A stretch of 19,153 nt of DNA from Lobulomyces angularis (Eukaryota > Chytridiomycota > Chytridiomycetes > Lobulomycetales > Lobulomycetaceae), in NCBI GenBank assembly GCA_027604685.1, contig JADHYX010000415.1, positions 1 to 19,153 on the forward strand. The letters run 5' to 3'. Position 1 is the first letter of the stretch. Each line of letters opens with the position of its first letter. Shown here one piece after another: positions 11,358 to 19,081 of the stretch. The notes beneath the pieces are model-generated. The model was not told where the DNA came from. It did no database searches and saw nothing but the letters and a program-made list of their open reading frames with translations. The translations under genes were made by a program, and so were the position numbers.

Positions 11358-11979
11358 ATTATTTTTTTTTTTTTTATTTAATAGAAGTTTCCTTTTATTT
11401 TATTTAATTTTTTTATTTAAAAAAATTTTTTGTATGTTTCAAATTTTCATAAAAAAAAAAAAAAAAAGCAAGGCTTGATGAGGCGCAATATTGTCCAAGC
11501 ACAACAAGCAAAAAAAAAAGAAGAAAGAAAAAATTTGCTTGATTTTTGCATTAAAATAAAAAAAAGAAAGAAACAACATAGAAAAGTATAGCTGTGATTT
11601 TTTTAAAGATTTTTAATGTAAATAATCTTTTCTAAAATTACGTTAAATTTTTAAAATAGTAAATCGTTTTGTACCTATTATTTTTTTTTGCTTGTATTAG
11701 TAAATAGAAAAAATAAAAAATTAAAATAAAGCAAAAATTTGTACTTACTTATTTTTCATTTGATTACTATTATTTTTTTTTCTATTTTTTTATTTTTTTA
11801 TTTTTTTTTGTTGTTTCTAATTTAAATTTTATTAATTTTTATAACTATTGCTTTTTATTAACTTATTTTTTTATTAAAAAAAAATTGATTGGCAAATACG
11901 AGATAGAGTCCACTCTACGGAGTGTCCCATTTGAGGGTGGGATTAATATAATTATATTATTCATATATTTTGTTAGGTA
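11358..11979. other. Intergenic T/A-rich DNA with two less AT-rich islands
   Basis: Mostly homopolymeric. Two short islands stand out. At about 11469-11506 a patch contains GCTTG (11473-11477) paired with CAAGC (11496-11500); it lies roughly 110 bases upstream of the small membrane-anchored gene's ATG and on the minus strand is followed by a T run. At about 11891-11942 a second patch contains a perfect 5-bp stem with a TACG loop and, next to it, TCCCA paired with TGGGA. No coding frame is evident. Confidence 0.4.
11911..11924. repeat. Short hairpin CACTC-TACG-GAGTG
   Basis: A perfect 5-bp inverted repeat with a 4-base loop lies inside a less AT-rich patch at the downstream edge of the LRR-like remnant. 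It could be the tip of a small mobile element or a leftover of a terminal repeat. No second copy was found in the window to define an element. Confidence 0.3.
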
Positions 11980-12318
11980 TTATTCAAATTTTGTTATGAG
12001 TATATTTTGTAAAACTGAATTTAAAAACTTTTGGTAGCCAAAATCACATAAAACAAATATAATAGCTAAATTAGTAGGCATCTTTGATATAGTCTGCCTG
12101 TGGATTTTATCGTAAAATTTGTAATAGCAGCATTCCAGATTTTCTAATTTGCCTAATGGTTCTAGTTTACTGCTGCAACCACAATCAATATCTTAATAGA
12201 ATTTCAAATCGAGCAACTGATGATATTTGGCTCTTTCTGCAATCTTATCCCCTCTTAAAAATTTAATATCCAACAACTTCAATAACAGACATTTTTTTAT
12301 TTTTTGAAATTGAGCAAA
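11980..12318 (-). pseudogene. Decayed LRR-like remnant, different repeat style
   Basis: On the minus strand, one frame runs about 110 codons with a single internal TAA at 12195-12193, down to a TAA at 11982-11980. It reads LLLKLLDIKFLRGDK, then DIDCGCSSKLEPLGKLENLE followed by CCYY. The pattern of Leu, Asp-Cys, Cys-Ser, Lys-Leu-Glu and Lys-Leu-Glu-Asn-Leu-Glu is that of another LRR type, of the 'LDCSxCxxLxxLPxLxNL' kind. There is no good ATG. It lies about 210 bases downstream of the stop of intact gene B and on the same strand. I infer a dead LRR gene fragment; a chance open frame cannot be excluded because the DNA is so biased. Confidence 0.35.
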
Positions 12319-12381
12319 TTAGACAATTTTATTGTTTCATTTATTAAAAAAAAAACTAAATATACTAAAACATTAAAAAAG

Positions 12382-12531
12382 ATTGGAGGTTTTCCTTAAA
12401 CTACCAATTTTTGATAAAAAAACAAGAACATTATTTTAAAAAGTAAAAGTCAGAAATTATAAATAACAATTTTTTTCTACTTTAAAAAAAAATAAACAAA
12501 ACACAAACATCTTCAAACAAATTCTTCTTTT
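12382..12531 (-). repeat. Shared 3' flank of LRR gene B
   Basis: This is the minus-strand sequence after the stop of gene B. It aligns by eye with the flanks of fragment D and, over shorter words, with copies A and C: ATGTTTGTGTTTT, AAAGTAGAAAA, TTGTTATT, GACTTTTACTTTTTAAAA, and finally AGGAAAACCTCC. It probably contains the 3' UTR and polyadenylation site. Confidence 0.55.
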
Positions 12532-14430
12532 TTACTCAATATTTAACTGTTTCAAATCCAATTTGGGCCGTATACCGATTGTACCATCTGCACAAAGCGG
12601 TTTCCAAATCCAGTTATGGCATCCTACTTCAATTCTTCTCACTGCATTGATTTTACATTGATATCTTAACTTCATTCTTTTTTGAACTCTCTTAATTGCT
12701 TGATAATCTTCAAATACAAAGTTTACTCTTTCGTAAGGTACATTATCCACAAATTCAATAGAATATTCATTAATTCCAAAGTGAACTAAACCAAGTGGTA
12801 GGTTTTCAATTTTGGTAATAGGATTATCGTAACAATTAAAACCTGATAAAGTACTCACTAAATTTTCAATTTTGGTTATTTGATTTTGTTCACATACAAA
12901 ATATAATAAATTAGAAGGTAAATTTTCAATCTTTCTAATTCCATTATAGTGACAGTTAAAATTTAATAAAGAATCAGGCAAATTTTCAATCTTTGTAATT
13001 AGATTACCGTAACAATAAAAATAAGTTAAGGAACCCGGCAAATTTTCCACTTTTGTAATTGAATTACTTGAACAATCAAAAATAGATAAAGAACTAGGTA
13101 AATTTTCAATTTTTGAAATCTGATTACTGCAACAACCAAAATCTTGCAAAGAATCAGGTAAGTGTTCAATTTTTTTAATTAGATTAGATACACAACAAAA
13201 AAATAATAAAGAACTAGGCAAATTTTCAATTTTTGTAATTGAATTCCTTCTACATTCAAATTTTTGTAACGAACCAGATAAATTTTCAATCTTTGTAATT
13301 CGATTGTCAGAACAATTGAAACTTGTTAAAGAAGTAGGTAAGTTTTCCAATTTTATTATTCCACTCCTACAACACACAAATTTTAGAATTGAACTAGGTA
13401 AATTTTCGATTTTTGTAATTTGATTTTCTCCACAATTAAAATCTTGTAAGGAACTAGGTAAGTTTTCTATTTTTGTGATTTTATTACGAATACAATTAAA
13501 AATGAGCAAAGAGCTAGACAAATTTTCAATCTTTGTGATTTGATTTTTTTCACAATTAAAGTCTTGCAATGAACCTGGTAAATTTTCAATTTTCACAATT
13601 TGATTATGATAACAATTGAAGTTTTGCAAAAATAAAGGTAAGTTTTCGATTTTCTTAATAGGATTAACTGAACAATCAAAATTTATCAAAGAGCTAGGTA
13701 AGTTTTCAATTTTTACAATTTTATTACGATAACAATTGAAGTTTTGCAAGGAAGTAGGTAAGTTTTCAATTTTATTAATTTGATTACGTTCACAATTGAA
13801 GTTTTGCAAAAATACAGGTAAGTTTTCGATTTTCTTAATTAAATTAACTGAACAATTAAAATTTAACAAAGAGCTAGGTAAGTTTTCAATTTCTGTAGTT
13901 TTATTATGCGAGCACTTAAAATTTAACAAGGAGCTAGGTAAGTTTTCAACCTTTGTAATTTTATTAGCAGTACAATTAAAATCCAGCAATGAATTAGGTA
14001 CGTTTTCAATTTTTGTAATTTGATTAGAGCCACATTCAAAATTTTGCAAGGAAGTAGGTAAGTTTTCAATTTTCTTAATTTGATTACGTTCACAATTGAA
14101 GTTTAGCAATGAATTAGGTAAATTTTCCATTTTTGTAATTTGATTTTTGTAACAATTAAAATTTTGTAAGGAACTAGGTAAGTTTTCCATCTTTGCAATT
14201 CGATTATCTTTACAATTAAAATCCAGTAATGAACTAGGTAAGTTTTCTATTTTTGTAATACGGTTAGAACTACAATCAAAATTTATTAATGAACTAGGTA
14301 AATTTTCAATTTTTGTAATTTCATTACGTGCACATTTAAAAATCTGTATATTGTTAGGTGCAATTCTAATTTTTTTTAATTTAGAATTTGAAAGATCTAC
14401 CGTATATGAAGAACTGGTGGGGCTTGACAT
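12532..14430 (-). CDS. Intact 26-repeat LRR protein, copy B
   Basis: An intronless frame of 632 residues from the ATG at 14430-14428. Residues 1-42 form a cap with a degenerate repeat, 43-562 are exactly 26 tandem 20-residue repeats, and 563-632 are a C-terminal domain. The repeat consensus is NLPSSLxxFNCxxNxITKIE. In LRR terms this is LxxFxCxxNxI, with Phe and Cys in core positions, so a long stack of Phe and Cys is expected. The LPSSL part resembles bacterial YopM/IpaH repeats, and the KIENL part resembles SDS22-type repeats. The tail is rich in basic residues (IKRVQKRMKLRY) and then has GCHNWIWKP and GTIGIRPKLDL. I see no signal peptide or membrane segment, so an intracellular binding protein is inferred. 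Variation is concentrated at the two residues after Cys, at residues 4, 7 and 8, and around Ile, which would be exposed. Perfect 60-bp phase with no stop over 26 units argues for selection. Function and ligand are unknown. Confidence 0.88.
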   Translation of the reverse strand: MSSPTSSSYTVDLSNSKLKKIRIAPNNIQIFKCARNEITKIENLPSSLINFDCSSNRITKIENLPSSLLDFNCKDNRIAKMENLPSSLQNFNCYKNQITKMENLPNSLLNFNCERNQIKKIENLPTSLQNFECGSNQITKIENVPNSLLDFNCTANKITKVENLPSSLLNFKCSHNKTTEIENLPSSLLNFNCSVNLIKKIENLPVFLQNFNCERNQINKIENLPTSLQNFNCYRNKIVKIENLPSSLINFDCSVNPIKKIENLPLFLQNFNCYHNQIVKIENLPGSLQDFNCEKNQITKIENLSSSLLIFNCIRNKITKIENLPSSLQDFNCGENQITKIENLPSSILKFVCCRSGIIKLENLPTSLTSFNCSDNRITKIENLSGSLQKFECRRNSITKIENLPSSLLFFCCVSNLIKKIEHLPDSLQDFGCCSNQISKIENLPSSLSIFDCSSNSITKVENLPGSLTYFYCYGNLITKIENLPDSLLNFNCHYNGIRKIENLPSNLLYFVCEQNQITKIENLVSTLSGFNCYDNPITKIENLPLGLVHFGINEYSIEFVDNVPYERVNFVFEDYQAIKRVQKRMKLRYQCKINAVRRIEVGCHNWIWKPLCADGTIGIRPKLDLKQLNIE

Positions 14431-14437
14431 TTCAATT

Positions 14438-14456
14438 CACTAATGTTGCTATTGAT
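14438..14456 (-). promoter_or_regulatory. Conserved 5' motif upstream of LRR gene B
   Basis: On the minus strand this reads ATCAATAGCAACATTAGTG and ends 7 bases before the ATG of gene B. It differs by one base from the motif before copies A and C. Beyond it the B upstream sequence diverges from A and C, so this short block is preserved better than its surroundings. Confidence 0.5.
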
Positions 14457-16124
14457 ATAATATCACTTTAATATTGCCAATGATAAAAGTAAGCTGTATG
14501 ATTACTTTCGTTAAATTTCTTTTTTCACTTTTTGCTGTTAAAAAATAGTGCATTTATAAAGGATAAAAAAAAAAATTAATTCAGTGACTTTGAAATTTTT
14601 TTTTTTAAAAAAACTTGGCAATTTTACTTTGACAGGCCACTGACTTAAGCTGTAACCATTTATATCAAATGGGAACAAATAAACGCCCCGTTAAGTAAAA
14701 TTTCGAAGTTAACTTCATTTCAATTCCCTCTCCATTCATTCAGTTGGTGCAGGAAAAAAAAATGCCATAGTAGTCAGCCAAAGTGGCTCTCCGATTTGGC
14801 TTGCCTAGCCATTTCTTTTTGGGAATTGTCTGTTTTTGGCTTTTCAAAAACACTCAAAATTTTATTAGCAAGAAGAGTTTCATATTTAAATGACGAGAGC
14901 AAGCAAGAAATAGCGTTAAATTAAGTAGTTTTGAATTAAATGAGTGAGAAAATAAGATAGCTTAATCTGGAATGAAAAGGTTTTAGGTTGTTTGAATACC
15001 GTTGCTAAAGAAAGCTATTAAATACTCTCTTCATTAGAATGTTATAAAGCAAAAATAGTTACTGCTAATGAACTACCATTAAAACATCATAGATTAAATA
15101 TATATTAAGTTAATATAACTTTCCTTTACTTCACTAAGGGATATTTTTAAAAACCTACACGGATCTTATTTCTAAACTTAATAAATTATAAAGTAGAACA
15201 CCTCATAATGTTATTGCTAATACAATTTAAATAAAAAATCACTAAAATCCCAATCTCTTTGAGGTTGTTCTTCTTGATCTTCAATGCTCGGCTGAGTTGA
15301 CGCACAAGTATTGACTGCATAAGAAGTTTTTATAATTTCAGTGTCAAACCAGGAATTTAAAATTTTGATAAGAAAAGGTGCTGTTGATAACTGTATTTCA
15401 CTTGGCTGTAGTTCATCATATATCAATATAATACACGTCATCTTCATCAAAACCTAAACAAAGATCATTTGATGGACTGCAAAAGACCATCTTCATCTGA
15501 AGAATCATTCATGTATTCTGAATTACACGTTTTTTTTTTTCATTGCAGGGACTTTCTTCGTTTTTTTTTTACGCTTTGACGGCTGATACTTTCTGCGCAA
15601 CAAAACTTTAGCTATACCTAATTTTTTCACATTCACCTGTTAGATTGACTATATCTTTTTGTATTAATAGTTCCCAAATCTTAAAAAACCTTTTAACAGA
15701 TGCAGACTGGGGAGTTCAGAATAATATTAAAAGCGCAAATTTTTGTAACTCTTTTGCTGAAATAGTAATACTAGCTGAATTCCAATATATTTTTGAATCT
15801 GTAAATTACTGTGAAAGGCTGCTTTTAATTTTTAATGGTGTTTTAACAGCCAATAGGCAATTTTTTTTTTTATAGCCAAGCCAAAAGCCAGTTGCCACTT
15901 ACAAATGTTACTTAAATTGGAGAATTGAGGCAATGAGAGATCTACAAGACAAATACAAGCCACAAAGTAAAATTTCAGAGTTTTTATAAGAAAAAATTTG
16001 AGTCACACCATGAATTTTTTATTTCTCGTTTCATTCCTGGACTATGTTTTAACATTAGTAAAAAAAAAAATCTCAACGAAATTCATTATACAGCTCACTG
16101 CTAAGATCAACAATTCTAAAGTAA
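14457..16124. other. Spacer between head-to-head LRR genes B and C
   Basis: No convincing gene. Open runs at 15217-15450 (-), 15645-15875 (+) and about 15880-15990 (+) lack recognised motifs. The last follows a pyrimidine tract ending in AG and stays open for about 37 codons, so it could be a relic exon of a degraded mobile element. A patch at about 14775-14815 carries GCCAAA and TTTGGC as a short inverted pair and repeated GGCT/AGCC words. The spacer must hold the promoters of both genes. The DNA next to C from about 16085 matches the upstream DNA of copy A. Confidence 0.4.
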
Positions 16125-16143
16125 ATCAATAGCAACATAAGTG
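16125..16143 (+). promoter_or_regulatory. Conserved 5' motif upstream of LRR gene C
   Basis: ATCAATAGCAACATAAGTG ends 12 bases before the ATG at 16156. It is identical in sequence and spacing to the block before copy A and differs by one base from the block before B. Two GTG triplets at 16141 and 16144 lie in frame with the gene, but the first ATG at 16156 is the expected eukaryotic start and matches the start of A. Confidence 0.5.
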
Positions 16144-16155
16144 GTGACAATTACA

Positions 16156-18054
16156 ATGACAAGCAATACCACCAATTCTTTACATACAGGAGATCTTTCA
16201 CATTCTAGAGTAAAAAAAATTGGAATTCTTTCTAACAATAATCAAATTCTTTGCTGTTACTGTAATCTTGTTGCAAAAATTGAAAACTTGCCTAGTTCTT
16301 TAATAAACTTTGATTGTGGTTCTAACTATATTACAAAAATTGAAAACTTACCTAGTTCATTACAAATTTTTAGCTGTGCTGATAATCAAATTACAAAGAT
16401 TGAAAACTTACCTGGTTTATTACAAAATTTTAATTGTTATAACAATCAAATTACAAAGATTGAAAATTTACCAGGTTCATTGCGAGACTTTAACTGTAGT
16501 AAAAATCTAATTAAAAAGATTGAAAATTTATCTTCCTCCTTGTTAAACTTTAATTGTAAAGAAACTCAAATTACAAAAATTGAAAATTTACCTTGCTCTG
16601 TGTTGACTTTTAATTGTGCTGTCAATCCAATTAAGAAAATTGAAAACTTACCTGTTTCCTTGAAAAATTTTAATTGTGAATCTAATCAAATTGTAAAAAT
16701 TGAAAACTTGCCTAGTTCTTTACAAGATTTTAATTGTGAACGTAATCAAATTGCGAAAATTGAAAACTTACCAGGTTCACTGCAAGACTTTCATTGTGCA
16801 GAAAATCAAATTACAAAGATTGAAAATTTGTCTAGCTCTTTGCTCATTTTTAATTGTATTCGTAATAAAATCACAAAAATAGAAAACTTGCCTATTTCCT
16901 TACAATATTTTAATTGTGGGAGGAATCAAATTACAAAAATTGAAAATTTACCTTACTCTTTAAAAATTTTTAACATTTGTGAAAATCAAATTACAATAAT
17001 GGAAAATTTACCAGGTTCATTGCTAAATCTTAACTGTTATAGGAATAGGATAATAAAATTGGAGAACTTACCTTCCTCTTTAAAAATATTCAGTTGTGGA
17101 GGCAATCAAATCCCAAAAATTGAAAATTTACCTGATTCATTGCAACATTTTAATTGTAACTCTAATAAAATTACAAAAATTGAGAATTTACCTTGTTCTT
17201 TGCAAGATTTTGATTGTAAATTTAATCAAATCACAAAAATTGAAAATTTACCTTGTTCTTTGCAAGATTTTATTTGTGATTTTAATCAAATCACAAAAAT
17301 TGAAAATTTACCTTACTCTATGTTAAAGTTTAGATGTCCAGGAAATCGAATTACAAAAATTGAAAATTTACCTGGTTCTTTGCAAGATTTTGATTGTAGT
17401 GTTAATTCAATTACAAAAATAAGGAATTTGCCTTCATCTTTAAAAAAGTTTAATTGCGGATATAACTTAATTACAAAAATGGAACATTTACCTGATTCTA
17501 TAGAGTATTTTTATTGTGACTTTAATCAAATTCCGAAAATTGAAAATTTACCCAGTTCTGTAACATTTTTTAGTTGCGTAGGTAATCCCATTACAATAGT
17601 TGAAAATTTGCCAGGTGCCTTAACTGATTTTTACTGCAGGGATGGTCAAATTATAAAGATTGAAAACTTACCTGATACTTTACAACATTTTGATTGTCAT
17701 GGTAATCAAATAACCAAAATTGAAAATTTAGGAAATTTTTTATCAAGTTTTGATTGTTTCAATAATCCAATTACCAAACTTGAAAATCTGCCACTTGGTT
17801 TAGTTAAATTTGGAATTGATGAATCCTTCATTGAATTTGTGGATAATGTACCTTACGAAAGATTAAACTTTGTATTTGAAGATTATCAAGCAATTAAGAG
17901 AGTACAAAAAAGAATGAAATTAAGATATCAATGTAAAATCAATGCAATAAAAAGAATTCAAGTAGGATGCCATAACTGGATTTGGAAACCCCTTTGTGCA
18001 GATGGTAAAATCGGTGTACGGCCCAAATTAGATTTGAAACATTTAAATATTTAG
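16156..18054 (+). CDS. Intact 26-repeat LRR protein, copy C
   Basis: An intronless frame of 632 residues from the ATG at 16156, which I prefer to the in-frame GTG codons at 16141 and 16144 because copy A has an ATG at the same place. A 43-residue cap is followed by 26 tandem 20-residue repeats (44-563) and a 69-residue tail. The stop is TAG where A, B and D have GAG and then TAA, so C has lost the terminal Glu by one substitution. The repeats have the same consensus as copy B, with Phe and Cys in core positions and variable residues mainly after the Cys. The tail keeps GCHNWIWKPLC and IGVRPKLDL. C and pseudogene A are close paralogs, while B is more distant except for one shared block of about 100 bp at 16801-16900. 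No signal peptide or membrane segment is seen. It is probably an intracellular recognition or scaffold protein, with unknown ligand. Confidence 0.88.
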   Translation: MTSNTTNSLHTGDLSHSRVKKIGILSNNNQILCCYCNLVAKIENLPSSLINFDCGSNYITKIENLPSSLQIFSCADNQITKIENLPGLLQNFNCYNNQITKIENLPGSLRDFNCSKNLIKKIENLSSSLLNFNCKETQITKIENLPCSVLTFNCAVNPIKKIENLPVSLKNFNCESNQIVKIENLPSSLQDFNCERNQIAKIENLPGSLQDFHCAENQITKIENLSSSLLIFNCIRNKITKIENLPISLQYFNCGRNQITKIENLPYSLKIFNICENQITIMENLPGSLLNLNCYRNRIIKLENLPSSLKIFSCGGNQIPKIENLPDSLQHFNCNSNKITKIENLPCSLQDFDCKFNQITKIENLPCSLQDFICDFNQITKIENLPYSMLKFRCPGNRITKIENLPGSLQDFDCSVNSITKIRNLPSSLKKFNCGYNLITKMEHLPDSIEYFYCDFNQIPKIENLPSSVTFFSCVGNPITIVENLPGALTDFYCRDGQIIKIENLPDTLQHFDCHGNQITKIENLGNFLSSFDCFNNPITKLENLPLGLVKFGIDESFIEFVDNVPYERLNFVFEDYQAIKRVQKRMKLRYQCKINAIKRIQVGCHNWIWKPLCADGKIGVRPKLDLKHLNI

Positions 18055-18180
18055 TAAAAAGATGAATTTTTTTTAGAGACATTTGTGTTTGTTTTTTTAT
18101 TATATTTTCTAATAGACTATTAGTTTCAAAAAGGGTTTCTTTCTTATCAAAAACCAATTTACTTAAACGAAAACCTCCTC
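18055..18180 (+). repeat. Shared 3' flank of LRR gene C
   Basis: Immediately downstream of the stop, this flank carries ACATTTGTGTTTG, TAATAGACTATTAG and, at its end, GAAAACCTCCTC. These match the order of words in the flanks of B and D. After about 18180 the sequence changes to plasmid-like relic DNA, so this is a junction between two kinds of accessory DNA. Confidence 0.45.
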
Positions 18181-18230
18181 TTATGTTTAATTATTTAAGT
18201 TATTAAATTTTTTTCTACCAAATATTTTTT

Positions 18231-18614
18231 TTAATTATCAGGAATTAAATTAATATCATTATATATATCAATAATATTAAGAAATTGTCTTTTTAATATT
18301 TGCTATTTCCAATCATTTATAATATTAGGATTAATTCTTAATTGTTTTTCTGATATTTTAATGTTTAAATAGGATTTATAATTATATTCAGACTAAAGAA
18401 TCAAATCATATGGAGTAATATAATAAAAATTAGAATTAATTTCAATAATAAAAGGTTTAATAGAATTAACATATTTTGTTAATTTTTTAGGAGTCCCAAG
18501 ACTATTTTTAAGAGCCGAATAAGATCTAAAACCAGCAGGGAGAGCCGATTGAAAACCACCGAGAACCGAAGAAGATCGCCAATAACCAAGAGCCATAAAA
18601 TTGTTATTATTCAT
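18231..18614 (-). pseudogene. Possible mitochondrial-plasmid DNA polymerase N-terminal relic
   Basis: On the minus strand an ATG at 18614-18612 opens 73 codons to a TAG at 18395-18393. The same frame continues with coding-like Asn, Ile, Lys and Tyr-rich sequence through a second TAG at 18305-18303, to a TAA at 18233-18231. Readable words are LTKYVNSIKPFIIEINSNFY, ITPYDLIL and INDWK. The style (AT-driven, Asn/Ile/Tyr-rich, 'KPFI..I...FY..TPYDL') fits the N-terminal region of family B DNA polymerases of fungal mitochondrial linear plasmids, and the neighbour relic is plasmid RNA polymerase-like. I see no exonuclease or polymerase motif, so the family call is inference. The first 45 residues are less AT-biased and could be of other origin. 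Confidence 0.4.
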
Positions 18615-18628
18615 AGTAGTATATTATA

Positions 18629-18655
18629 AGAAGGAGATCCTGGACACATCCTTCT
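18629..18655. repeat. Inverted repeat AGAAGGA / TCCTTCT
   Basis: A perfect 7-bp inverted repeat with a 13-base loop lies between the two divergent plasmid-like relics. It could be a hairpin at a plasmid or integration junction, or chance. Nothing else in the window repeats it. Confidence 0.3.
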
Positions 18656-18670
18656 AAGAGGGGTTTTGCT

Positions 18671-19081
18671 AAAATCGTAAAAAGAAGCTTTTAGATACAA
18701 TATTTATATGATTATGCTTTGATTAATAATAATTATTATTATTGTAAATGGGGTATAGATTTTCGTGGACGTATTTATTGTTTAAATAATAAATTAAATT
18801 ATCAAAATGATAAAAATATTAGATCTGTTATACAATAGCCTATTATTAGTAAGATAGATAATATAGATTATTATAAAAATTTATTTATGCAAATATTTTA
18901 TAATAATTATATGGGAAGTAAATATATAATAGATGGTAAAGTTGAATTGAAAAATTTATATAATGATGTTACTACTAAATATTAGACTCGTACACAATTT
19001 AGAAAAAATATTGTGGAAGATTCTAAGGAACCAATGAATAGTTTTAATACATAATTGGAAATCCAAAATATTTATAATTAG
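18671..19081 (+). pseudogene. Mitochondrial linear-plasmid-type RNA polymerase fragment
   Basis: One frame on the + strand contains DFRGRIY (18758-18778), the signature of single-subunit phage-type RNA polymerases, preceded by an aromatic, Tyr-rich segment. It is followed by LNYQNDKNIRS, which corresponds to the 'YLNYQG.DLARSL' region of plasmid enzymes. Further on, VEDSKEPMNSF resembles the 'A.EPFQFL.FC' stretch. The frame is interrupted by TAG at 18692, 18836, 18983 and 19079 and by TAA at 19052. The N-terminal half is absent, and no palm-domain catalytic motif is reached before the window ends. After 19079 a neighbouring frame is open and looks coding (HYLSEHAVFAREQL), so a frameshift or a second element may follow. 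These are relics of a mitochondrial plasmid polymerase integrated in the genome, or an enzyme using a changed code. The relics diverge from the possible DNA polymerase piece at 18614. Confidence 0.6.

Noticed and set aside
15217..15450. Minus-strand 77-codon frame
   Set aside because: No motif; neighbouring frame upstream also looks partly coding, so it may be a relic, but I cannot assign it to a transposon or gene.
15645..15990. Plus-strand frame and following 37-codon open run after a pyrimidine-AG tract
   Set aside because: LTDADWG recalled the DADW of Copia RNase H, but the residues that should follow are absent and the exons do not join in phase.
16141..16155. Upstream GTG starts for LRR gene C
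   Set aside because: Eukaryotic translation should use the ATG at 16156. Copy A has its ATG at the same place and the GTG codons fall in the conserved upstream block.
2041..18054. 60-bp periodicity as satellite or CRISPR-like array
   Set aside because: The period is three times 20 codons, stays in frame over 26 units and encodes a regular LRR, so it is coding repeat structure. Units are diverged and have no spacers.
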